The notes beneath the pieces were generated by a model. It ran no database searches. It was not told the origin of the DNA and saw nothing but the letters and a program-made list of their open reading frames with translations. From the NCBI GenBank assembly GCA_030604195.1, contig JAUVWI010000023.1, positions 1-44,082 of the forward strand: DNA of 44,082 nucleotides. Direction: 5' to 3'. The position numbers and the translations under genes were made by a program. This document shows, piece by piece, positions 32,324 to 41,165 of the stretch; the first letter of the stretch is position 1, and each line of letters opens with the position of its first letter. Origin of the DNA: Spirochaetales bacterium. GTDB lineage: Bacteria; Spirochaetota; Spirochaetia; SZUA-6; DRHE01.

Positions 32324-33166
32324 GTGATCACTCTCTCAAGCGTCATGATCCTCGAGCTGATCCTGGTGGGAGCTGCTGCCGGCACTTTCGGCGCCTTACT
32401 GGGAATCGGCGGCGGCATAATAATCATGCCCTTTTTCCTTCAGCTCGGCATCCTGACCCCGGTGGCCCACGCCGCAGGGCTGATATTGAGCTCGCTCACC
32501 GGTATCAGCGCCAGCGCCAACAACTTAAAGATCGGCAACCTACAGGGCAAAACCGTTTTCGGTTTCATACCCGGAGCCATCACCGGGGTACTGGTGGGAG
32601 CAAGTTTTCAGATTATCTTTAAGCTGCTATTCCCGGGCAGCGATTATACACTGCTGTTCAAAATATTATTTATCCTGATGCTGCTCTACTCCCTTTTCCG
32701 GATAGCAGTAAAGCTTTTTCATACAGTCTATGCAGGGAGCGTTAAAACACTTGAGAGCCGCGGTGATCCGGTATCGCGGTCCTTCAAAGCCCTGATTACC
32801 CTGCCCGGAGGTTTCCTGGCCGGGGTTCTGGGAATCGGCGGCGGCGCCTACTATGTGCCCATGTTGAGAAGTCTGGGCCGCTTGGCTATGAAGGAGTCGG
32901 TCTCAGTATCTTCAGCACTGATCGCGGTGAGCCTGCCGGTAGGGGCGCTGCTGGCCCAGTTTTTTCTGCTTACCAGCGGCCAGGCGGGCTTAAGCAGGCA
33001 ATCACTGATTCTCTCCCTCTTCACCGGTCTCGGCATACTGGCAGGATCATACGCCGGCGCCCGGCTGTTAAAGAGGATCCCGTCCATTATTGTGACTATA
33101 ATTTTTATTGCGGTGCTGTTATATAATATAATCCGTCTTTGCTTCAGTTTAGGAGTTAACCTTTAA
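32324..33166 (+). CDS. TauE/SafE-family anion exporter
   Basis: Inner-membrane protein of about 280 residues with seven to eight hydrophobic segments. It has the paired family repeat: GALLGIGGGIIIMPFFLQLG in the first half and GVLGIGGGAYYVPML in the second. The family exports sulfite, sulfoacetate or other small anions. Start is uncertain: the open frame reaches TTG at 32186, but a TATAAT at 32266-32271 suggests transcription begins later, and GTG at 32324 has GAAGG seven bases before it. The uronate isomerase gene follows after 20 bp, so the two may share a transcript and the exported anion may be an organic acid (inference). Confidence 0.8.
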   Translation: MITLSSVMILELILVGAAAGTFGALLGIGGGIIIMPFFLQLGILTPVAHAAGLILSSLTGISASANNLKIGNLQGKTVFGFIPGAITGVLVGASFQIIFKLLFPGSDYTLLFKILFILMLLYSLFRIAVKLFHTVYAGSVKTLESRGDPVSRSFKALITLPGGFLAGVLGIGGGAYYVPMLRSLGRLAMKESVSVSSALIAVSLPVGALLAQFFLLTSGQAGLSRQSLILSLFTGLGILAGSYAGARLLKRIPSIIVTIIFIAVLLYNIIRLCFSLGVNL

Positions 33167-33186
33167 TATTAAAGGAGATCAGAGGA

Positions 33187-34605
33187 ATGAGAAATGAGTT
33201 TCTGAATGAAGATTTTCTGCTGCATAGTGAGAGTGCGCGTCGTCTTTACCATGAGTATGCCGCTTCAATGCCGATCTACGATTACCACTGCCATCTGCCG
33301 GTAAGGGAGATTGCCGAGAACAGGCAGTTCAAAAACCTTACCCGGATATGGCTGGAGGGGGATCACTATAAGTGGCGCGCCATGCGCATTCATGGTGTTG
33401 ATGAGCGGCTGATCACCGGCGAGGCCTCAGATTATGATAAGTTTGAAGCCTGGGCGGAAACAGTGCCCTATACAGTGCGAAATCCCCTGTATCACTGGAC
33501 CCATCTGGAGCTCAAAAATCCATTCGGTATTACCGGCAAAGTGCTGAATTCCGAAACTGCACGTGATATTTATGATACCTGCAACGCCATGCTGCAGAGA
33601 GAGGATTTCAGGGCGCGCAGCCTTATGAATCGACAGAATGTAAAAATTGTCTGCACCACCGATGATCCGGTTGAAAATCTTGAATACCACCGTCAGATAA
33701 GAGAAGATCAGGATTTTGCCATTAAGGTATTGCCGGCTTTTCGCGCGGATAAGGCAATGGCCGTAGAACAGCCCCGGTCATTCAATGAATGGCTGCAGAG
33801 CCTTGGCCGCTCTGCTGATATGGAAATCAGCAGCTACAGCCGCTTTATAGAAGCAATCCGGCAGCGCCATGATTTTTTCCATCAGTTTGGCTGCCGGCTC
33901 TCCGACCACGGTATAGAAGAGCCCTATGCCGCGGAATATACAGATGGGGAGATTGGAGCCATCTTCAATAAGGTGCGCTCAGATAAAACTCTCGAAAAGT
34001 CAGAGATCCTTAAATTCAAATCCGCCGTACTCTTTGAACTGGCGGTCATGGATGGTCAGAAGGATTGGACCCAGCAGTTCCACTTTGGCGCTATGAGGAG
34101 TAACAACAGCCTGATGTTTGAGAAGCTGGGACCGGACTCCGGCTTTGATGCGATAAGTGATCTGCCGATTGGCCATGGACTGGTAAAACTGCTTGACCGC
34201 CTCAATAGAGCGGGTAAACTGGCCAGGACCATAATCTATGTTCTAAACCCCCGCGACAATGAACTGGTTGCCTCTATTGCCGGCTGTTTTCAGCAGGGTC
34301 CGGTTCGCAGTAAAATACAGTTCGGCTCGGGCTGGTGGTTCAATGACCAGAGGGATGGTATGGAGCGGCAGATAAACGCTCTGTCCAATATCGGCTTATT
34401 ATCCGGCTTCGTGGGTATGCTTACCGATTCCCGCAGTTTTCTCTCCTATCCCAGGCATGAGTATTTCCGCAGAATTCTCTGCAATATGATGGGCAGGGAA
34501 GTGGAAGCCGGTGAAATTCCGAATGATTTGCCCCTGCTGGGGAAGATAGTGCAGGATGTCTGCTACAACAACGCTTTTAAATACTTTGGCATTGATGTGG
34601 AGTAA
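33187..34605 (+). CDS. uxaC: Uronate (glucuronate/galacturonate) isomerase
   Basis: Cytoplasmic isomerase of 472 residues, the usual UxaC length. It interconverts D-glucuronate with D-fructuronate and D-galacturonate with D-tagaturonate. The N-terminal motif IYDYHCHLPVREIAENRQF holds the metal-binding His pair of the amidohydrolase-like fold. YDTCNAMLQREDFRARSLM, CTTDDPVENLEYH, FKSAVLFELAVMDGQKDW and GMLTDSRSFLSYPRHEYFRRILC match conserved blocks. A strong RBS (AAAGGAG) precedes ATG. No UxaA, UxaB or KdgK is present in the window. Tagaturonate is also the exit point of the Thermotoga-type inositol route, which ties this gene to iolGNM. Confidence 0.93.
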   Translation: MRNEFLNEDFLLHSESARRLYHEYAASMPIYDYHCHLPVREIAENRQFKNLTRIWLEGDHYKWRAMRIHGVDERLITGEASDYDKFEAWAETVPYTVRNPLYHWTHLELKNPFGITGKVLNSETARDIYDTCNAMLQREDFRARSLMNRQNVKIVCTTDDPVENLEYHRQIREDQDFAIKVLPAFRADKAMAVEQPRSFNEWLQSLGRSADMEISSYSRFIEAIRQRHDFFHQFGCRLSDHGIEEPYAAEYTDGEIGAIFNKVRSDKTLEKSEILKFKSAVLFELAVMDGQKDWTQQFHFGAMRSNNSLMFEKLGPDSGFDAISDLPIGHGLVKLLDRLNRAGKLARTIIYVLNPRDNELVASIAGCFQQGPVRSKIQFGSGWWFNDQRDGMERQINALSNIGLLSGFVGMLTDSRSFLSYPRHEYFRRILCNMMGREVEAGEIPNDLPLLGKIVQDVCYNNAFKYFGIDVE

Positions 34606-34637
34606 AAGATCCACGAGGTGTGTGCCGCTACCGGTCT

Positions 34638-36134
34638 TTACCGGTCTATACCGGTAAAGAACAGGCCAACCCGCGCGTCAGGGCTGATAACTGAGGCTGC
34701 TCTCAGCTCGAGCAGTCCGGCCAGACCCGCAGTGCCCGTGGCCGAGACTTCCAGCTCCGTATTCTGCCGTACCAGCTTATAAGCCCGCGCAATTTTCTCC
34801 TCCGGTATGACCACGGCCCGGCCGCCGCTTTGAAGTATTCCCTCAAGCAGGTAGTACCAGTCGTAGGTTATATCATCCAGAATACCCTCAGCCTGACTGC
34901 GGGGAGACTCCGCATCCCAGGCCCACATAAACTCCTGCCGGTTATCGCGGATATACTCAAGGCTCTTCTTCATGGCCGGTTTGTCAAAGTTCTGCCTGCA
35001 GAATTGAATGATCTGATCAATCTGCCTCTGACCGCTTTTACTATATTCCCGGATCTTTGCCGTTTCCTTACGGGGATCACCCTGCCGTTCATAGTGCAGA
35101 TCACAGGCCATCCCGTTATGCTGAGCTATTCTCTTTAAAGCCAGGTAATATGCCCTGACAAAGGGGAAGCCGCCTTCAGGCTGGCAGCCAAAGAACTCCG
35201 GCAGATAGCCGGCCATGCCAACACGGTAAAATTCCAGCCACCCCTCGATCACTGACCTGCCCAGAGCGCCGCCCCCAACCTGGATAATCATCTTATCCAA
35301 TCTCCGGCTCTCTTCCTCTAAACGGTTGATAAATTCCCAGGCCAGGGTCTGACCCCCTTCGATATTTGACCAGTTATCATTGCCCGAACAGGTAAAGGGC
35401 AGCCAGCCCTTATGCTCCACCGCCTCCTTGAAAGCCAGGTAGCAGGGATCCCCTTCTCCTACAGATGATCTTTCTATTTTCTCCACAACCGCTCCGCGCT
35501 CTATGAGCATTCTCTCAATCACCATGCTGACCTCCCGGGGAACAAAGGCATGGAGCTCGTAACCCCCGGCCCGGGCAACGGCTGAGGCAGCTAAAGCGGC
35601 ATTACCGCAGCTGTAGATGGCCAATATATCCTTTTCTTTCTGCTTCTTTCTTAAGCGCAATGCCTCCAGATAGAGCAGTGTGGCAAAGAGGTGGCGCCCC
35701 TTATGGGAACCGGTAATATTATGGGTTTCATCCTTGATCCAGATACGCCCCTGCTCCAACCCGGCCGCCGCGGTAATTTTCCCTTCTTCAAGGAGGGGGG
35801 TCTCAAAAAATCCATCACCCTCAAGGGCAATGAGTTTCTGCTGCAGTCTTCTTAGCAGATTGCTATATTCGCTTCCGGTAAGAATATAACGGCTTGCCAG
35901 GAGTTCCTGCCAGAGAGAATAGGGATCGATCCTCTGCCCACTACTACGGCCTGCACCGGGCTTCCCTGCCTGGAAACCGTTGATCCGTTTCTGCAGAATA
36001 TGCTCCTGCCCTATTTTTCCGCCATGCTCACCGGAATATGCACCGGCCCGGGGACAGCCCCATAAGCCTTCAGCCGGCTGATAATGGCGATCACAGACAG
36101 GACAGTACAGGGTAATTGATTCAGTCATATCCAT
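34638..36134 (-). CDS. Threonine synthase-like PLP enzyme (fold type II)
   Basis: PLP enzyme of about 498 residues related to threonine or cysteate synthase and other fold-II lyases. Seen: PLP-binding Lys in ITGSHKGRHLFA, SCGNAALAASAVARAGG (substrate and asparagine loop), and the phosphate-binding glycine loop QVGGGALGRS. The N-terminus has a CPVCDRHYQPAEGLWGCPR segment like the Cys-rich cap of some threonine synthase-like proteins, and it may bind a metal. The catalytic role is unassigned; the protein is longer than standard threonine synthase of this class. Start is uncertain: ATG at 36134 or 36128, with no good RBS; the open frame to 36182 overlaps the divergent promoter. It converges on uxaC. 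Confidence 0.75.
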   Translation of the reverse strand: MDMTESITLYCPVCDRHYQPAEGLWGCPRAGAYSGEHGGKIGQEHILQKRINGFQAGKPGAGRSSGQRIDPYSLWQELLASRYILTGSEYSNLLRRLQQKLIALEGDGFFETPLLEEGKITAAAGLEQGRIWIKDETHNITGSHKGRHLFATLLYLEALRLRKKQKEKDILAIYSCGNAALAASAVARAGGYELHAFVPREVSMVIERMLIERGAVVEKIERSSVGEGDPCYLAFKEAVEHKGWLPFTCSGNDNWSNIEGGQTLAWEFINRLEEESRRLDKMIIQVGGGALGRSVIEGWLEFYRVGMAGYLPEFFGCQPEGGFPFVRAYYLALKRIAQHNGMACDLHYERQGDPRKETAKIREYSKSGQRQIDQIIQFCRQNFDKPAMKKSLEYIRDNRQEFMWAWDAESPRSQAEGILDDITYDWYYLLEGILQSGGRAVVIPEEKIARAYKLVRQNTELEVSATGTAGLAGLLELRAASVISPDARVGLFFTGIDR

Positions 36135-36159
36135 ATCATCATACAAAAACAAAAAAAAC

Positions 36160-36218
36160 TTGACAATCCATTCCACCCACACTATATTCTTAGTGTAATA
36201 GTTCAGTAGTACACTAAG
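36160..36218 (+). promoter_or_regulatory. Ytr-type ABC operon promoter with GntR operator
   Basis: Consensus -35 TTGACA (36160-36165), 17-bp spacer and -10 TATATT (36183-36188). Directly after it lies an inverted repeat CTTAGTGTA (36189-36197) and TACACTAAG (36210-36218) with a 12-nt spacer, over the expected transcription start. AGTGTA/TACACT half-sites are characteristic of YtrA-subfamily GntR repressors, and such a gene is third in this operon. RBS GGAGG (36221-36225) serves the TTG start. Confidence 0.82.
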
Positions 36219-36231
36219 ATGGAGGTTTATT

Positions 36232-37086
36232 TTGATTGAGATTCAAGATCTTTATTTCGGGTACACCAGGGAGCAGCTCTTTTCCAACCTTGATCTGAAG
36301 CTGCTGCCGGGAAACATCTATGGTCTGCTCGGAAAAAACGGGGCCGGCAAAACCACTCTGCTCAAGCTGATCTCAGGATTGCGCTTTGCCCAGGCAGGGC
36401 AATGCAGTGTATTCGGCTACGTCTCTAAGGAACGTCCGGCAGGGCTCCTGGAGGAAATCTACTTCCTCCCCGAGGAATTCTTCCTACCGCCGATCAGCCA
36501 ATCACTCTATGAGCAGCTCTACGCTCCTTTCTATCCCCGCTTCAATGCCACTACTTTTCGGTCATATCTTGCTGAATTCGAACTGAAGCAAGGCAAAAAG
36601 CTGTCGGAGCTCTCCTATGGTCAGAAAAAAAAGTATCTTCTGGCCTTCGGCCTGGCAACCGGCTGCCGTCTGCTGCTTCTGGATGAGCCGACAAACGGGC
36701 TGGACATTCCCTCGAAGAGCCAGTTCCGTAAGCTCTTAGCGCGGGCGATTACCGAAGAACAGATCATCCTGATTTCCACCCATCAGGTGCGGGATATGGA
36801 GAATCTGATCGATCCGGTGATAATTCTGGATGAAGGTCGGATTATCTTCCAGCAGTCCATGGATGAAGTCACCCGCCGCCTTACAGTGCGGCTGGAGCAG
36901 GAGCGACCGGATGAGGACAGTGTTATTTACTCAGATGAAACCCTCGGGGGTTACGTAGTAGTGCGGGAAAACAGGGGAAGCGAAGAAACCAGAATTGACC
37001 TGGAAACCCTCTTCAACTCGGTTATAGGTAACCGGGAAAAAATCGAGACAATTTTCGGCTCACAACCATTGGAAAGGGAGGTATAG
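36232..37086 (+). CDS. ABC transporter ATPase, YtrB-like
   Basis: ATP-binding subunit of 284 residues. Walker A GKNGAGKTT (34-42), signature LSYGQKKKYLLAFGLATG, Walker B LLLLDEPTNGLD and switch His in STHQVRDME. The TTG start at 36232 is supported by GGAGG six bases upstream. This group of short ATPases, encoded with YtrA-type regulators and exporter-type permeases, often responds to cell-envelope antibiotics or stress. It is first in the operon ATPase-permease-GntR-microprotein. Confidence 0.88.
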   Translation: MIEIQDLYFGYTREQLFSNLDLKLLPGNIYGLLGKNGAGKTTLLKLISGLRFAQAGQCSVFGYVSKERPAGLLEEIYFLPEEFFLPPISQSLYEQLYAPFYPRFNATTFRSYLAEFELKQGKKLSELSYGQKKKYLLAFGLATGCRLLLLDEPTNGLDIPSKSQFRKLLARAITEEQIILISTHQVRDMENLIDPVIILDEGRIIFQQSMDEVTRRLTVRLEQERPDEDSVIYSDETLGGYVVVRENRGSEETRIDLETLFNSVIGNREKIETIFGSQPLEREV

Positions 37087-37087
37087 T

Positions 37088-37897
37088 ATGGAAAAAACAG
37101 TAAAACAGGGAACAGGTTTGTTTAACCCCAGGCGATTCCTTCTGTTACTACGGCGTGACTTCAGCAATGGCTACCAGAGTGTGCTGATTGCCATGGCTAC
37201 GGTATCGATTATTATCATTTTAACTTCAGCATTCTCTGTCATGCTTGGCGGATCCGGCGAATTCCACACAGCAAGATTCACCGGTCTGCTCTTTATCGGC
37301 GGCTATATTGTGAGCAGCCTGGCTTTCAAGGAGCTGCATCAACCCGACCGGAGCTACTTCTACTGCACTCTGCCCGGCTCACTGGTGGAGAAATTTTCCA
37401 GCAAGCTGCTGGTGACTTCCCTGGGCTATGCACTGGGCACCCTGATCTTTTACACAATATTGGGAGCTGCAAGCGAAGGGATAAACCGGCTCATTTTCGA
37501 TCGCAGCCATTATTTTTTCAACCCCCTGGATACGGACATTCTGCTGATGACCGCTGCTTACCTGGTTACCCAGTCCGTTTTCCTGACCGGATCGGTCTAC
37601 TTCCGCAAGCTTGCTTTTATCAAGACTACCCTGATTGTAAATGTTGCAGCCATTGCTCTTGGTCTTATCATAGCTCTGACCTTCTACCTGATCTTCCGGG
37701 AACACATCCATCCGGGCGGCCTGGACCCCAGGATTCAAACCATCTTTAACAAACTTGGTCACACCGGACAGATCGAGGCGGAGTTGGGGGGAGTTGTCAA
37801 CACCTTTCTTTCTCTGCTAAAGATCCTTTTCTTGTACGTTCTGGCCCCGGTGTGCTGGCTTATCAGCTATTTCAGGCTCAGTGAAACCGAGGTATAA
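37088..37897 (+). CDS. ABC-2-type permease of the Ytr-like system
   Basis: Membrane protein of 269 residues with about six hydrophobic segments (VLIAMATVSIIIILTSAF, FTGLLFIGGYIVSSLAF, LLVTSLGYALGTLIFYTIL, LLMTAAYLVTQSVFLTGS, LIVNVAAIALGLIIALTFYLI, LFLYVLAPVCWLISYF). Sequence is not strongly conserved in this group; the assignment rests on membrane layout and context. It starts 1 bp after the ATPase stop and ends 1 bp before the GntR start, so all three genes are translated from one message. Its substrate is unknown, with export or envelope stress relief likely. Confidence 0.75.
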   Translation: MEKTVKQGTGLFNPRRFLLLLRRDFSNGYQSVLIAMATVSIIIILTSAFSVMLGGSGEFHTARFTGLLFIGGYIVSSLAFKELHQPDRSYFYCTLPGSLVEKFSSKLLVTSLGYALGTLIFYTILGAASEGINRLIFDRSHYFFNPLDTDILLMTAAYLVTQSVFLTGSVYFRKLAFIKTTLIVNVAAIALGLIIALTFYLIFREHIHPGGLDPRIQTIFNKLGHTGQIEAELGGVVNTFLSLLKILFLYVLAPVCWLISYFRLSETEV

Positions 37898-37898
37898 C

Positions 37899-38270
37899 AT
37901 GGAATTTCGTCAAGACCAGGCGATTTACCTTCAAATTGCGGACATCATCTGCGAAAACATTCTCACAGATAGCTGGAAAGAGGGTGACCGCATCCCTTCG
38001 ATCCGTGAACTCTCGGTGAGTATAGAGGTTAACCCAAATACAGCAATGCGTTCCTACAGCTATCTGCAGGAGCTGGGCATAATATTCAACCAGCGCGGAA
38101 TCGGTTACTTTGTGGCCGATCGGGCCCGGGATATAGTTTTAGAATTAAAGAAAAACAATTTTATCAACCGCGAGCTGCCGCGGATTTTCAAAACCATGGA
38201 CTTGCTCCATCTGAATTGTGACGATCTTGCAGAACTATATGCAGCACACACAAGGGAGAATAAAGCATGA
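37899..38270 (+). CDS. GntR-family repressor, YtrA subfamily
   Basis: Small regulator of 123 residues. The winged-helix N-terminus is typical: IYLQIADIICENILTDSWKEGDRIPSIRELSVSIEVNPNTAMRSYSYLQELGIIFNQRGIGYFVA. A short C-terminal dimerisation tail (about 45 residues) is the mark of the YtrA subfamily, which lacks the large effector domain of FadR or HutC types. The start is ATG at 37899 with GAGG six bases upstream; an upstream GTG (37881) lies inside the permease gene. It presumably represses its own operon through the TAGTGTA/TACACTA repeat at 36189-36218. Confidence 0.9.
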   Translation: MEFRQDQAIYLQIADIICENILTDSWKEGDRIPSIRELSVSIEVNPNTAMRSYSYLQELGIIFNQRGIGYFVADRARDIVLELKKNNFINRELPRIFKTMDLLHLNCDDLAELYAAHTRENKA

Positions 38271-38380
38271 AGAAGAGCACTATCATACTTATCAGCTTAG
38301 CCGGAGCTATTCTGATAATTTTCTTAGCCTTTACCCTTTTTTTAGGGTTCAGCATTAAGGGAATGATTTCAGGGCTCTGA
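38267..38380 (+). CDS. 37-residue single-span membrane microprotein
   Basis: A short open frame whose ATG overlaps the GntR stop in ATGA (38267-38270), with GGGAG about 9 nt upstream. It encodes 37 residues: MKKS, then one uninterrupted hydrophobic helix (TIILISLAGAILIIFLAFTL) and a short tail ending MISGL. Tight coupling to a regulated ABC operon suggests a small accessory membrane subunit. Its last 26 bp overlap the 3' end of the opposite-strand molybdenum hydroxylase gene. No homologue is recognised. A chance frame is possible, but overlap, RBS and hydrophobic design argue for a real gene. Confidence 0.6.
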   Translation: MKKSTIILISLAGAILIIFLAFTLFLGFSIKGMISGL

Positions 38381-41165
38381 GGATCTTATCCGGGGTTGCC
38401 GGAATAGAGGTCAGCCAGATACCCAGGGCATCGTGTATAGCGCTGACCACCGCGGGAGCGGCCATGGAAATCGGCAGCTCACTCATGCCCTTGGCGCCGA
38501 AGGGTCCCTCGGCATGGGGATTCTCGATCATAATACATTCGATCTCCGGAATTTGGTGGATCCTGGGCAATCCCAGTTTGGCCATGGTATCGGTGACTAT
38601 CCTGCCATGGTCCAGTTTAAACTCTTCAGAAAGCGCGTAACCCAGACCCATAACCACGCCGCCCTCCATCTGCCCCTCAACCGCCTGCGGATTCACTACT
38701 TTGCCGGTATCGCTGGCAGCAATGACCTTGAACACCTTAACCTGCCCGCTTTTTTCATTTACCTGCAGAATAACGGCCTGGGCAGCAAAGCAGTAGGCCG
38801 CATGGAGCCTCTCCTTGCCTGACTGGTAGCCTCCCGAAGGCTCCTTGAGGCTGAAATGGGTTTCCGGCGCCGCATAACGGTATTCCGCGAAGATCTTTTC
38901 ACCCCGATCATTAGACTTTTTAGCAAAATCAGCTATTGAGATCAGTTCCCGGGAGGTACCCTTCTCCATCTTCTCCACAAAGGCAAGGCCCTCAATCCCG
39001 ATATTATCTGCATCCAGCTTATAGCGGGCGGCAAGATAACCGCTTATCTTCTCTTTTAAAGCGAGGGCCATATGATAGACCGCATTCCCGGTAACAAAGG
39101 TCTGCCTGGATGCCGTGGTCATTCCCCCCCAGGGGTCTCGTTTGGAATCCGCGGATTGAACGATTATTCTTGAAAAGGGCCAGCCCAGAACCGTTGAGGC
39201 TATCTGTGCCATGGTGGTATCGGAACCCTGGCCCATGTCCACGCTGCCTACCCTTACAACCAGGAAACCTTCACCGGTGATCTCTCCATAGGCGCCGCCG
39301 GAATCATCCATGCCGATACCGAGACCCACATTCTTATAGGAAGAGGCTACACCAATGCCCAGTTTCCATCCCGCCTCCGGCTCAGGCAGCTCGGTACCGG
39401 ACAGAGCCTCTTTAACAGCCAGCAGGCAGGCTTTTGCCCCTACACTGTACCTGATCCTCTCCCCGGTAATCGTGGGCAACCCCTCCTCAAGTATGTTTTT
39501 GAGCCGTATATCAATAGGGTCAAGCTTTAATTTCTCGGCAAGCCTGTTAAGCTGAACTTCCGAGGCAAAGGTAACCGGAGGATTGCCGAAACCCCTCATG
39601 GCTCCGGCAGGAACATTATTGGTATAGACTGCGTAGCCGTCAATCTCAGCGTTGGACAGGGTATAGGGTCCGGCCCCGAAACTCACGGCGCGCAAAATTA
39701 TTGCTTCACCGGCAGATGCATAAGCCCCGGAATCTGAATATATCTGAGCCTTGACAGCAGTTATTTTTCCCTCTCCGGTTATCCCGGTTTTATAGTGCAG
39801 GTAATGGGCATGGCGCTTCACACTTGCCCTGATCGATTCTCTGCGGGTAAAGGTATACTTAACCGGCCGGCCGGTTTTCAATGCTCCTAATGCGGCGATT
39901 ATCTGTACCGTTATATCTTCCCTGCCGCCGAAGCCGCCGCCCATTGGCCGGTGGGCGATATGGATTTTTTCAGGAGGCAGGTTTAAAGCAACGGCCATCT
40001 GTTTAATGTCGTCGGGCGGTCCCTGGCTGCCCACATAAACGGAAACCCCGCCATCTTTTGCAGCCACTGCGATACCGGACTCGGGCTCAAGGTAGCCGTG
40101 TTCAATAAAGGGAGTTGTGTAATCCGCTTCCAGAATGATGTCCGCCTCTTCGAAGCCCTTTGCCACATCACCCCTACCCGATTCCATATGGGAGAAGATG
40201 TTGCTCTCTTTATTATTGTCGTGAAGCAGGGGGGCGCCCGGGGCTAACGCCTCCTGCGGGCTGCTGATTACGGGCAGCTCCCGGTATTTTACCTTTATAA
40301 GGGAGAGGGCCTGCTCTGCGGCTTTCTCACTCTCCGCATAGACTGCTGCCAGAGGGTCCCCTACAAAGCGCACTTTCTTATGGGCGAATACCGGCTGATC
40401 AGCTATGATAATACCGAAACTATTATCCCCCGGCACATCTTCTGCAGTTAATACGGCAGCAACCCCCTCCGCTATTAACGCGGCGGAAGTATCCACTTCC
40501 AGCACCAGGGCATGAGCATAGTCACTGCGTAGCACCTTTGTATAGAGCATACCCTCAAAGAAAAGATCATCGGCAAACTTCAATGTCCCCGTGGCTTTTT
40601 GAAGTCCATCTACCCGCGGCGCCGGATCACCGACCTTACAAGCTGAATCCGGATAAATTTCCTCTATTTTTATCTGCCGGCGCCCTTCTCTTAACAGGGC
40701 CGCGGCCCTCTGCACTGCCCTGATTATCTTGACATAACCGGTGCATCTGCAGATATTTCCGGCCAGTGCCTTTTTTATTTCATCCTCACACGGGTCCGGA
40801 TTCCCGGCCAGCAGAGCTTTAGCCGCCATTATCATTCCAGGTGTGCAGAAACCGCACTGAATGGCGCCCTCCTTGATAAAGGCATACTGCAGCGGATCAA
40901 GATATTCAGTCGTGCTTAAGTGCTCCAGGGTCACCACCTTTTTGCCCTGCAAATCTTTAAGCCTTTTCAGGCAGGCCAGTTCCGCTTTGCCGTCAATAAT
41001 CACGGTGCAGGCGCCGCAGTGGCCCTCACCACAGCCATTCTTGGCAGCGGTTAAGCATAAGGTTTTCCGCAAGCATTCCAGAAGGGTTGTATCCCCGGCC
41101 GCTGCCGCAACGAAGTAGTCTTTTCCATTTATTGTGAAATCTATACTTGAATGCTCAGTTTCCAT
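38355..41165 (-). CDS. Molybdenum hydroxylase (xanthine dehydrogenase / Mop aldehyde oxidoreductase family), fused 2Fe-2S and Mo domains
   Basis: A 936-residue fusion. The N-terminal 150 residues carry two 2Fe-2S clusters: Cys45, 50, 53 and 65 (plant-type), then Cys104, 107, 139 and 141. The rest is the molybdopterin domain: RPMGGGFGGRED, GAMRGFGNPP, SVDMGQGSDTTMAQIAS and GPFGAKGMSELP with the likely catalytic Glu. No FAD domain is present, as in Desulfovibrio Mop and the selenium-dependent xanthine dehydrogenase family, so electrons probably go to a ferredoxin. Downstream operon partners (in sequence order upstream on the minus strand) are an M20 hydrolase, a PreA-like protein and a polyferredoxin. 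Purine hydroxylation is preferred; aldehyde oxidation is the alternative. It overlaps the M20 gene by 11 bp. Confidence 0.88.
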   Translation of the reverse strand: METEHSSIDFTINGKDYFVAAAAGDTTLLECLRKTLCLTAAKNGCGEGHCGACTVIIDGKAELACLKRLKDLQGKKVVTLEHLSTTEYLDPLQYAFIKEGAIQCGFCTPGMIMAAKALLAGNPDPCEDEIKKALAGNICRCTGYVKIIRAVQRAAALLREGRRQIKIEEIYPDSACKVGDPAPRVDGLQKATGTLKFADDLFFEGMLYTKVLRSDYAHALVLEVDTSAALIAEGVAAVLTAEDVPGDNSFGIIIADQPVFAHKKVRFVGDPLAAVYAESEKAAEQALSLIKVKYRELPVISSPQEALAPGAPLLHDNNKESNIFSHMESGRGDVAKGFEEADIILEADYTTPFIEHGYLEPESGIAVAAKDGGVSVYVGSQGPPDDIKQMAVALNLPPEKIHIAHRPMGGGFGGREDITVQIIAALGALKTGRPVKYTFTRRESIRASVKRHAHYLHYKTGITGEGKITAVKAQIYSDSGAYASAGEAIILRAVSFGAGPYTLSNAEIDGYAVYTNNVPAGAMRGFGNPPVTFASEVQLNRLAEKLKLDPIDIRLKNILEEGLPTITGERIRYSVGAKACLLAVKEALSGTELPEPEAGWKLGIGVASSYKNVGLGIGMDDSGGAYGEITGEGFLVVRVGSVDMGQGSDTTMAQIASTVLGWPFSRIIVQSADSKRDPWGGMTTASRQTFVTGNAVYHMALALKEKISGYLAARYKLDADNIGIEGLAFVEKMEKGTSRELISIADFAKKSNDRGEKIFAEYRYAAPETHFSLKEPSGGYQSGKERLHAAYCFAAQAVILQVNEKSGQVKVFKVIAASDTGKVVNPQAVEGQMEGGVVMGLGYALSEEFKLDHGRIVTDTMAKLGLPRIHQIPEIECIMIENPHAEGPFGAKGMSELPISMAAPAVVSAIHDALGIWLTSIPATPDKILRALKSFP

